Assembly (NCBI GenBank): GCA_041623895.1
Contig: JBFJVZ010000399.1
Coordinates: forward strand, 1-7,153
Reading direction: 5' to 3'
Length of the DNA: 7,153 nt
DNA from: JBFJVZ01 sp041623895
GTDB lineage: Bacteria > Planctomycetota > Planctomycetia > Pirellulales > Pirellulaceae
Below the pieces are notes generated by a model. It saw nothing but the letters and a program-made list of their open reading frames with translations. It was not told where the DNA came from and did no database searches. Of the stretch, positions 1 through 6,139 are shown in pieces (position 1 is the stretch's first letter; the number at the start of each line of letters is the position of its first letter). Both the position numbers and the translations under genes were made by a program.

Positions 1-1659
1 AGAAACGGTCGTGTGTCCGCCGAGGGCATCTATTCGCTGTCCGAACGCGGTATCAACATGCCACTGATCGTCAATTGCCCAGGCTGGATCAACAGCGGAT
101 GCGAAAGTGACGCGCTCACCAATGCAGCTGACATCCTGCCAACGCTCGCCGAATTGGCAGGTGCGAAACCGCCTGAAAACATCGTCATCGATGGCCAGAG
201 TTTCGCCCAAGTGCTAGAGGACAACTCGGACCAGTCATGGAAACGGTCCTGGACGTTCACGCAATACGCAAGGACTCGCGTCGTGCGAAACGATCGTTAC
301 AAGCTTTATTCCAGTGGGGAATTCTACGACTTGGCCGCTGATCCGCTGGAGCAGAACAATCTTGGCGGTGAGTTGCCGGTGGAGACTCAAGCCGACCATC
401 AACAGCTTGTGCAGCGACTTGCCAAGTTCCCCGAAGATGCAGAATGGCCCTGGGCGTTCCGCAGCATTTCGGCGCGAAAGTTTCGCATCGCCGCCGATGC
501 CGAGCGGCGAGCTTCCTGGGTGCGGGAAAATCATCAGCCTCCAAAATCAATCGCCCCGTATTTCATGGTGCCGGCTTTCGACGGCAATGAACGAACGTTT
601 CATGCACCGCTGCGATTCGCCGACGGCAGGCCCGTTAAAACGCTGGACGATTGGCAACGTCGCCGCCAGGAGATTCTTGATTATTGGCACGGAGTCATGG
701 GTAAATGGCCGGAACTGATCAAGCAGCCGCGGTTCGAGTCGGTGAAGGTTTCACGCCGCGAGGCCATCACGCAACGACAGCTACGCATTGAAATCGGGAT
801 TGGCGGCGAGATGGTCGACGCATTCATGCTGATTCCCGATGGGGATGGTCCATTTCCGGCTGTGGTTGTTCCCTTTTATGATGCCCAGTCCGGCGTCGGT
901 TTAGGTGCCAAACATTGCGATTTCGGTTGGCAATTGGCCAAGCGTGGTTTTGTCGCTTTATCGATTGGCAAACCTAACTCCGGTGTGAACTTTGACAACT
1001 ATCGTCAGGCTGGTCAGCGCGGCCAGTATTTTGGCAGCGAAGGCAAACCGGTCAACGTCCAGCCGCTTTCAGCGCTCGCCTACGCTGCGGCCAACGCGCA
1101 CACGTTTTTGACGACTCGCCCCGAAGTGTATCCGGATCGCATCGGCATCGTCGGTCATTCCTTCGGCGGCAAGTGGGCGATGTTTGCATCCTGCTTGTAC
1201 GACAAGTACGCGTGTGCCGTGTGGTCCGACCCGGGCATTGTGTTCGACGAACGGGATCGGAGAAAAGAGAATCCTGGCGGCAGCGTCAATTACTGGGACG
1301 AATGGTATTTGGGATTCGAATTGGGGACGATTGCCGATGCAAACAAAGAGCACCGGTTCCGCAAGCTTCCAAGCGAAGGCGAGCCGCGGACCGGTGCGTA
1401 TAAGACGCTCCTGGAAGACGGTCACCATCTGATGGAGTTGCACGCGTTGATGGCGCCGCGGCCTTTCCTGGTCTCCGGGGGCACCGCCGACCTGCCCGAA
1501 CGCTGGATGCCTCTGCAACATTCCATCGATGTCAACAAACTGTTGGGCTATGACTTTCGCGTCGCCATGACAAACCGTCAGACGCATGTGCCGACCACAG
1601 CATCGAATGAGCAGATTTATCAGTTTTTTCAGTGGTGGCTGGCCGAGAAAGCAAATTGA
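1..1659 (+). CDS. Sulfatase (C-terminal part) fused to an alpha/beta-hydrolase esterase-like domain; 5' partial
   Basis: The frame is open from base 1 (first residues R-N-G-R-V), so the GTG at 13 is internal and the true start lies upstream; 552 residues are visible. Residues 1 to about 145 match the end of a type I (formylglycine) sulfatase: an NGR...ERGINMPLIV stretch like the usual 'EGGIRVPLIV' segment, DILPTLAELAG at 44-54, and the closing RNDRYKLY...FYDLAADPLEQNNL segment. The catalytic CxPSR site is outside the window. From about residue 185 to the end is an alpha/beta hydrolase: GHSFGG with nucleophile Ser387 (bases 1159-1161), a likely acid Asp497 in GGTADLPER after APRPFLVSGG, and a likely His529 in RQTHVP. 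The layout recalls acetyl-xylan/glucuronoyl-type esterases, but I cannot assign a family. Role inferred: removal of sulfate plus ester groups from a polysaccharide or related substrate outside the cytoplasm. No stop or frame break separates the two parts. Confident in both folds, unsure of substrate. Confidence 0.88.
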   Translation, partial: RNGRVSAEGIYSLSERGINMPLIVNCPGWINSGCESDALTNAADILPTLAELAGAKPPENIVIDGQSFAQVLEDNSDQSWKRSWTFTQYARTRVVRNDRYKLYSSGEFYDLAADPLEQNNLGGELPVETQADHQQLVQRLAKFPEDAEWPWAFRSISARKFRIAADAERRASWVRENHQPPKSIAPYFMVPAFDGNERTFHAPLRFADGRPVKTLDDWQRRRQEILDYWHGVMGKWPELIKQPRFESVKVSRREAITQRQLRIEIGIGGEMVDAFMLIPDGDGPFPAVVVPFYDAQSGVGLGAKHCDFGWQLAKRGFVALSIGKPNSGVNFDNYRQAGQRGQYFGSEGKPVNVQPLSALAYAAANAHTFLTTRPEVYPDRIGIVGHSFGGKWAMFASCLYDKYACAVWSDPGIVFDERDRRKENPGGSVNYWDEWYLGFELGTIADANKEHRFRKLPSEGEPRTGAYKTLLEDGHHLMELHALMAPRPFLVSGGTADLPERWMPLQHSIDVNKLLGYDFRVAMTNRQTHVPTTASNEQIYQFFQWWLAEKAN

Positions 1660-1826
1660 ATCATCGTTAGCGACCAACGACGTGTGCACATCCGCACGCC
1701 AGGAGCCGTTTCGCGGAGGGAATATTACGGTTGTACGGTCCTGACCACAATTCTCCAGCTTCGCAAAATGCTTCGACGATAGCTCAGAATGCGGATCAAT
1801 GAATTCGCAGCAAAGAAGGAAGCTCT

Positions 1827-1847
1827 ATGTCAAGGAAGGCAACGTGA
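1827..1847 (+). CDS. Possible six-codon leader ORF (MSRKAT) overlapping the next gene's start
   Basis: An ATG at 1827 is preceded by AAGGA at 1816-1820 with a 6-base spacer. It opens a six-codon ORF whose TGA (1845-1847) overlaps the GTG start at 1844 as GTGA. This arrangement would allow translational coupling to the barrel gene. It could equally be chance, because purine-rich sequence is dense here and ORFs this short are common. Only the geometry supports it. Confidence 0.25.
   Translation: MSRKAT
1832..1836 (+). promoter_or_regulatory. Shine-Dalgarno sequence supporting the GTG start at 1844
   Basis: AAGGA, continuing as AAGGAAGG to 1839, lies 7 bases before GTG 1844, an ideal distance. 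The alternative ATG at 1799 has only GCGGATCA in front of it and no recognisable ribosome binding site. This is the main reason to prefer the GTG start. Confidence 0.5.
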
Positions 1848-2929
1848 AGACGTATTTATTGGCGGCCGTCGTCGCCATCGGTTTGTTCAGTTCGTCCGCG
1901 GAAGACGCACCTGCGATCGGGCTCTTCCATCCCAACGGATGTGATCGCGGCTGCTGTGACTCAGCCGGTTGTGATACAGCATCCGCTTGTGACATAGCAT
2001 CAGCTTGCGATGCTGCGGTTGCGGCCTGCGATGCCTGCGGTATTTGCGGCCAATCTGAGCATCGATGCGGCTGCCTTGGACGGATGAAATTGTTAGGTTG
2101 CCTGAAACCGAGTGATCATTGCTTTGACGATTTTATCAGTCCGATGATCAACTTTGTTTTCTTCGAGGATCCGAGAACGCTGACCGAACTGCGACCGATC
2201 TTCGTGCATCACAATCTGCCCAATCAAGTGGGGACACTCGGATTGCCGGGTGGAGCTGTGCAGTTGTACGCGGCGCAGTTCCGCATTGCCTTGACGGAGC
2301 GTTTGAGTCTGATTGCCGTTAAGGACGGCTTCATCGTCGAAGACTTGGATGACGGCCTGTTGGACGATCTGCTGGATGATGGGTGGGCAGCTGTAACGGC
2401 CGGCCTGAAGTACAACTTGATTCGCGATACCTGCCGCGGCCGAATCGCTTCGGTTGGATTTACCTACGAATTACCCGTTGGTTCGCGACGTGCCTTGCAA
2501 GACATCGGCGACGGGGAATTCCATGTGTTCGGCACGGCAGGTCGTCGATTGTGGGACGGCAACGGGCACTTGCTGACGGCGTTTGGCTATCGATTCCCCG
2601 TGGACGATAGCGTGCAAACCAGTGCCTTTCATTGGTCCAATCACTTTGACATCCGCCTGTCCAAGCGTGCTTACGTGTTTACGGAAATGGCTTGGTGGCA
2701 CTGGACCGAATCCGCCGACACGGGTGCTGGGATTGGCGTCGCTGGTCAAGACCTGTTCAACCTGTTTGCCACCAATGTTGCCGGCAACGACCTGGTCACT
2801 CAGAACGAGGGTCTGAAGGTCAAGACCAACCGAATTGCCGAAGCGGGTATTGCCTACGAATTCCCGCTCACCGACTTCAAGGACGTTATCAAGGACCGAC
2901 TTCAACTCGATTTGATCTTCCGGTACTAA
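1844..2929 (+). CDS. Exported cysteine-rich protein with a probable outer-membrane beta-barrel domain
   Basis: I choose GTG 1844 (361 residues): it has a good ribosome binding site and gives a compact Sec signal peptide, MKTYLLAAVVAIGLFSSSA. An in-frame ATG at 1799 would add 15 residues (376 in all) and cannot be excluded. After the signal, residues about 33-93 carry 13 cysteines in spaced C-D-x-A-S-A, CxxC and CC patterns. The rest alternates polar and hydrophobic residues in short strands with aromatic edges (for example FGTAGRRLW, LLTAFGYRF, AYVFTEMAWWHW, IAEAGIAYEF) and ends in LQLDLIFRY; a final aromatic residue is the usual barrel-assembly signal. An acidic stretch, DLDDGLLDDLLDDG, lies mid-protein and could be a loop. 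No enzyme motif is visible and I do not recognise a named family. Likely role (inference): surface or outer-membrane structural protein or porin-like channel, with the cysteine region disulfide-bonded or metal-binding. It follows the sulfatase by 184 bases, so it may have its own promoter, but I could not place one. Confidence 0.72.
   Translation: MKTYLLAAVVAIGLFSSSAEDAPAIGLFHPNGCDRGCCDSAGCDTASACDIASACDAAVAACDACGICGQSEHRCGCLGRMKLLGCLKPSDHCFDDFISPMINFVFFEDPRTLTELRPIFVHHNLPNQVGTLGLPGGAVQLYAAQFRIALTERLSLIAVKDGFIVEDLDDGLLDDLLDDGWAAVTAGLKYNLIRDTCRGRIASVGFTYELPVGSRRALQDIGDGEFHVFGTAGRRLWDGNGHLLTAFGYRFPVDDSVQTSAFHWSNHFDIRLSKRAYVFTEMAWWHWTESADTGAGIGVAGQDLFNLFATNVAGNDLVTQNEGLKVKTNRIAEAGIAYEFPLTDFKDVIKDRLQLDLIFRY
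1970..2005 (+). repeat. Two tandem 18-base repeats coding for CDTASA and CDIASA
   Basis: Bases 1970-1987 and 1988-2005 differ at 3 of 18 positions and encode the hexapeptides CDTASA and CDIASA. Related degenerate units flank them: CDSAG before and CDAAVAA after. The cysteine-rich segment therefore seems to have grown by in-frame duplication. Confidence 0.6.
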
Positions 2930-2930
2930 A

Positions 2931-2957
2931 GTCAAGTCAGGTCAATCTTGACTTGAC
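2931..2957 (+). terminator. Hairpin just after the barrel gene, possible terminator
   Basis: GTCAAGTCA at 2931-2939 is the exact reverse complement of TGACTTGAC at 2949-2957. Adding a G-T and a G-C pair gives an 11-base stem with a 5-base loop (2942-2946). It starts one base after the TAA stop (2927-2929). There is no T-tract after it, so it is not a canonical intrinsic terminator; it may instead protect the mRNA 3' end or work together with the larger palindrome downstream. Confidence 0.45.
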
Positions 2958-2966
2958 ATGCGAATC

Positions 2967-3044
2967 GGGAGGGCGAGGCTGCCGCGGAGCCGTTGGATCT
3001 GACGGTAATCGCGGCGTTCGGCTCAGCAGGAGCTTCGCCCTCCC
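2967..3044. repeat. 78-base imperfect palindrome between convergent genes (REP-like element or bidirectional terminator)
   Basis: The 26-base arms at 2967-2992 and 3019-3044 are inverted copies: 22 of 26 positions are complementary without gaps, and one of the four others is a G-T pair. The outer part GGGAGGGCGA / TCGCCCTCCC and the inner GAGCCG / CGGCTC are perfect. The central 26 bases hold a further short CCG(T)...(A)CGG inverted pair at the arm boundary. It sits between two genes that end towards each other, where it could stop transcription from both sides. GC-rich inverted repeats of this appearance are, as I recall, dispersed between genes in planctomycete genomes, but no second copy occurs in this window, so the dispersed nature is inference. 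Confidence 0.6.
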
Positions 3045-3067
3045 ATTACGCCATCGTTGACAAACGA

Positions 3068-4687
3068 TTATTGCTTGGCCACCGATAACCAAACATCAGC
3101 TAAGTCGATCTGGGGTCGCAAAGCGAAGGTCGCCGGGTAGGTTTCATCGCTGCGTTTTCCCTCTGCATCTAACGCCGATCCGACAATCTGAACGTTGCCC
3201 TGAAACGTCACGTTGTCTTTGGCAGCCAGTTTCAACTTGACTGATTTTGCCGTGTCGCCTTTCGCTTCCGAAACTACTTCCGTGGCTGTCACACCCTCGG
3301 GCAACCCGGTTGCTGTCACGCTCACTTTTTCAGCGTAACCGTTCGTTCTGCCGACTGTCACGGGAATCTCCAGCGAGCCGCCAGGTGGCAACACGAATTG
3401 CTCGGCTGCGAGGCTCAAACGGATGTTCGGCAGGGACTCTTCCAGCACAACTGCGTACACGTGCCGAGTTCCGAAAGCCTCCACGGCGTCGGAAACTTGT
3501 AATTCATATTCCGCGTCCTCCTTGGATCTGAAATCCACCGCCGCATCGAAATCGGTACGTGAAATGTCGTCCTTTCGTGCGATCTCGCCGCCGCTTTTGA
3601 CGTCAATCACACGCAACACCGCGTCCAACAAAAAACCCGCTGACTTGGCGTACGATTTCGCTGTGTACTTCTTTCCTTTGAGCACGCTAAAACGTAATCG
3701 ATCGATCTGCTTCGCTTCGCTGATTCGCCCGCAGAAAACAACCGGTAAGCGGTCGGCCCGGGCGAAGGCGTTGGGATCCTTTGGTGCATGAACGTTGGCG
3801 GCGTTGGCCTTAAGAATGCGCTGCCAATGCCATCCAACTCCAGAAGCAAGCTGCCACAGTGGTGGAGAAATGCTGGTCGCCTCTCGTCGCCGTAAGATTG
3901 GATCAGCGGGCAGGTTCCAACCCGCCGCCGTCACCGTTTCAACAGCCGAGCCGATTGCGATCGGTGAAACGTGATCCAGAAACGGACCGCTCGTCAGCCG
4001 CAAAACGTAAGTGTGGCTACTGGATCCGGAAAAACTAACGGAGCTGTTGGGGGCCGCCGGAAACGCAAAAACCCTGACCACAACGTCGATATCATCGGCA
4101 CTCCGATACACCAATTGTGGGTCCAAGCCCCGGACGTCCTCTGACTGTGCCAACACATTTCCGTCCCGGTCGGCGAGCTGCAGAACCGCATCCATGGGCG
4201 ACTGGAGAATTTGATGAGCGATCAGCGACCCGATCAGGGTGTCGCCAGATTTCAATGAGACGTGAACAACATCTACCTCGCCATTCTTGGCCAAGCGGCC
4301 GGCGATCGCGGCGGGCAACGTGACGCCGTTCGCTTCCCCGGGCGTCTTACCGGAATCACTGGATTCGGGAGTCACTGCGATCGACTCGATCAACAGCGGG
4401 ACCAGATTCGATGCGTTCTTTTGATCGAAGAATCGAACCCAGGCGACGCCGGGGCTGGAATCGGCAGCAACGGTTACCTTCAAGCGTCCTGATTCTTTTT
4501 CTTGCCCGAACTGAATGTCGTCGCGATCGCAAAAGATCTTGCATGGCCAACTCGGAAACTTTCCCTCAGCCGTGACGGTCGATTCTCCCGGCCCGACCGC
4601 CGGCGGATAGAACCGATCGACTTTAACCTGTGCCGCCGCGCTGGCAGCAGCAAACAAAGTCGCGAGCAGAAAGGCAACAGTCTTCAC
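3068..4687 (-). CDS. Secreted protein with N-terminal TIG-like and two PPC (pre-peptidase C-terminal) domains
   Basis: 539 residues, starting with GTG at 4687-4685; no in-frame ATG lies nearby upstream, and this start gives a clear Sec signal peptide ending near A-A-A-Q20. Order: a TIG/IPT-like beta segment at about 22-105 (VDRFYPPAVGPGE is a typical opening; cysteines 49 and 53 lie close together), a first PPC-type beta-sandwich at about 115-232 (PGEANGVTLPAAIAGRL, then DVVHVSLKSGDTL and LQLADRDGNVLA), a second at about 310-415 (VFCGRISEAKQIDRLRFSVLKGKK, shortened here), and an Ig-like segment at about 420-512 (LPPGGSLEIPVTVGR). No protease or other catalytic domain is present, so these are binding or structural domains, perhaps for substrate or cell-surface attachment. 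It overlaps the DUF1501 stop by one base, so the two are probably translated together. PPC proteins beside DUF1501 and DUF1553 genes are a known planctomycete arrangement; the function is not known. Confidence 0.82.
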   Translation of the reverse strand: MKTVAFLLATLFAAASAAAQVKVDRFYPPAVGPGESTVTAEGKFPSWPCKIFCDRDDIQFGQEKESGRLKVTVAADSSPGVAWVRFFDQKNASNLVPLLIESIAVTPESSDSGKTPGEANGVTLPAAIAGRLAKNGEVDVVHVSLKSGDTLIGSLIAHQILQSPMDAVLQLADRDGNVLAQSEDVRGLDPQLVYRSADDIDVVVRVFAFPAAPNSSVSFSGSSSHTYVLRLTSGPFLDHVSPIAIGSAVETVTAAGWNLPADPILRRREATSISPPLWQLASGVGWHWQRILKANAANVHAPKDPNAFARADRLPVVFCGRISEAKQIDRLRFSVLKGKKYTAKSYAKSAGFLLDAVLRVIDVKSGGEIARKDDISRTDFDAAVDFRSKEDAEYELQVSDAVEAFGTRHVYAVVLEESLPNIRLSLAAEQFVLPPGGSLEIPVTVGRTNGYAEKVSVTATGLPEGVTATEVVSEAKGDTAKSVKLKLAAKDNVTFQGNVQIVGSALDAEGKRSDETYPATFALRPQIDLADVWLSVAKQ

Positions 4688-6033
4688 TAGCCCATCAACT
4701 CGCGGATTGGTGTGGCGTCGCTGACCAAATGTGTGGGACGTCCTTCGGGCGTGTAAAGAACCTGACCGGGATCGATCCCAAGTTTTTGATAGATCGTTGA
4801 TACGAAATTCTCTGGCGATAAAACTCTTTCCACCGCCGCGTACCCTTGCCGATCCGTAGCTCCGACAACCAGGCCTCCGGGGATGCCGCCGCCGGCAAAC
4901 ATCACACTCATCGCGTTGGACCAGTGATCACGTCCGCCGCGATCGTTGACTTTCGGTGTGCGACCGAATTCACCCAAAGCGATTACCAGGGTACGCTCCA
5001 ATCGCCCGCGTTGTTTGAGGTCTTCGATCAGAGCCGCGATCGCCGCCTCAAACGGTGGAACCTTCGATTCGAACGACTTGAAGATATCGGTGTGATGGTC
5101 CCAGCCGCCGTCGTACAGGGTCACGAACGGCACACCGGCTTCGACCAACCGCCGCGCCAGAAGTGCGCGTTGACCAAATGGATGTCGTCCATAGGCGTTA
5201 CGCACAGCACCCGGTTCGGCATGAATATCAAATGCTGCTTGAGCTTCCGCGCTGGTGATCAGTTGCATGCCCTGCTGGTAAAACTCGTCAGCGGCTAACG
5301 TCGGGTCGCCAGCTGCCGGGTCATTGATGCGGAGCAGCTGATCGACGTTGCGGCGAATCTCTTGGCGGTCGGCAAAGCGCCCATCGGTCAGTCCGCTGGG
5401 GATCGTGACGTCACGGACACGAAAACTGTCCCGGTTGGGATCATCGGGAACGATGAACGGCGCATACTTGGATCCCAGAAAATTCGGGCCCCCTGAACGC
5501 GACATACTGGGGATCGAAAAATAGGGCGGGATGCCGTGCGGTGCGCTAACATTCTTGGCCACGACACTGCCCAGGCTGGGGTGAAAACTGACGAAGGCTC
5601 CGCAGCCAACCGGTATTCGCGGCGGTGCGCCGGTCATCATGTAGTGATTGCCGGCGCCGTGGTTACCTTGATCATGTCGAATCGAACGAACGATCGCCAA
5701 TGAATCCGAGATCGCCGCTAACCGTTTCATTGGTTGCGAGAAGTGAAGGCCGGGAGTCTTGGTTGGAATCGTACCGAACTGCCCGCGAATCTCGAGCGGT
5801 GCATCGGGTTTCGGATCGAAGGTCTCATAGTGACTCGGCCCGCCGTCCATCCAGATCAGAATGCATGCATCAGCCTGTTTTGCCAACCTGGCCGCCGGTT
5901 CAGCAGCGCTGGCCCGCAGCGCGCCGGTCAATCCGCCAGCGATCAAACCGCCGAGCCCAAGCTGCAAAGAATCTCGGCGCGAGACACCTTCACAGTTGCG
6001 CGAAATTCGTGTTTGGTTTCGTCGTGTCTTCAT
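4687..6033 (-). CDS. DUF1501 family protein (sulfatase/alkaline-phosphatase-like fold), Tat-exported
   Basis: 448 residues, a normal full length for the family. The N-terminus has a twin-arginine signal: basic n-region, SRRDSLQLG (Arg19-Arg20), a glycine-rich hydrophobic segment, and a likely cleavage near ASAAE at 41-45. Family hallmarks follow in order: ILIWMDGGPSH at 58-68 (Asp63 in the position of a metal ligand in the related alkaline-phosphatase superfamily), RHDQGNHGAGNHYMMTG at 119-135, LYDGGWDHH ending at 314, GEFGRTP at 354-360, and GRDHW at 367-371. All these conserved residues are present, so the protein looks intact. The ATG at 6033 has AGGAG eight bases upstream. Enzyme activity is not established for the family as far as I know; a hydrolase of the sulfatase/phosphatase type acting in the periplasm or outside is an inference from fold and export. 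It lies downstream of the DUF1553 gene and overlaps the PPC gene by one base. Confidence 0.92.
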   Translation of the reverse strand: MKTRRNQTRISRNCEGVSRRDSLQLGLGGLIAGGLTGALRASAAEPAARLAKQADACILIWMDGGPSHYETFDPKPDAPLEIRGQFGTIPTKTPGLHFSQPMKRLAAISDSLAIVRSIRHDQGNHGAGNHYMMTGAPPRIPVGCGAFVSFHPSLGSVVAKNVSAPHGIPPYFSIPSMSRSGGPNFLGSKYAPFIVPDDPNRDSFRVRDVTIPSGLTDGRFADRQEIRRNVDQLLRINDPAAGDPTLAADEFYQQGMQLITSAEAQAAFDIHAEPGAVRNAYGRHPFGQRALLARRLVEAGVPFVTLYDGGWDHHTDIFKSFESKVPPFEAAIAALIEDLKQRGRLERTLVIALGEFGRTPKVNDRGGRDHWSNAMSVMFAGGGIPGGLVVGATDRQGYAAVERVLSPENFVSTIYQKLGIDPGQVLYTPEGRPTHLVSDATPIRELMG

Positions 6034-6041
6034 TCTTCCAG

Positions 6042-6067
6042 CTCCTGGTATCTCCTGGTATCTCCCT
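6042..6067 (-). promoter_or_regulatory. Triple tandem Shine-Dalgarno-like repeat before the DUF1501 gene
   Basis: Read on the minus strand, a unit close to ACCAGGAGAT occurs three times in a row (first copy ACCAGGGAGAT, last ending GAGCT). The plus-strand cores are CTCCCT at 6062-6067, CTCCT at 6052-6056 and CTCCT at 6042-6046. The last AGGAG is 8 bases from the ATG at 6033 and is the likely working ribosome binding site; the others lie 10 and about 20 bases further upstream and could act as standby sites. Confidence 0.55.
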
Positions 6068-6092
6068 GGTTACCTGACCCTCCGGGAAAGGT

Positions 6093-6108
6093 CGGCGTCT
6101 AAGCGCCG
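6093..6108 (-). other. Small hairpin between the DUF1553 and DUF1501 genes
   Basis: CGGCG at 6093-6097 pairs with CGCCG at 6104-6108, and T6098-G6103 adds a wobble pair around a CTAA loop. Outer CCCTC / GAGGG-type pieces could extend it imperfectly. No T-tract follows in either direction, so it is more likely an mRNA processing or stability element than a terminator that would split the operon. Confidence 0.3.
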
Positions 6109-6139
6109 GGAGAGGGATATGTTCTATGTCCAATTACAC

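Noticed and set aside
13..15. GTG at 13 as the start of the sulfatase gene
   Set aside because: The frame continues upstream to base 1 and the protein begins in the middle of the sulfatase fold, so the gene is cut by the window edge.
1069..1689. 206-residue open frame on the minus strand opposite the hydrolase domain
   Set aside because: It lies wholly antisense to a strongly supported coding region, shows no recognisable domain or signal, and is explained by codon bias in the real gene.
1660..1798. Promoter for the barrel gene (for example TTGTAC at 1731-1736 or a GGAAT-type box near 1719)
   Set aside because: No matching -10 element at a proper distance could be found for either, so any call would be guesswork. 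A weak six-pair hairpin from 1681 is also unconvincing as a terminator.
2471..2935. 154-residue minus-strand open frame opposite the barrel gene
   Set aside because: Antisense to the real gene and with no family resemblance; it also covers the terminator side.
4846..5298. 150-residue plus-strand open frame inside the DUF1501 gene
   Set aside because: The DUF1501 frame carries all conserved family motifs over the same bases, so this is a shadow frame.
6093..6108. Hairpin as an operon-splitting terminator after the DUF1553 gene
   Set aside because: There is no T-tract and the two families are commonly adjacent and codirectional, so an mRNA element within one operon is more likely.
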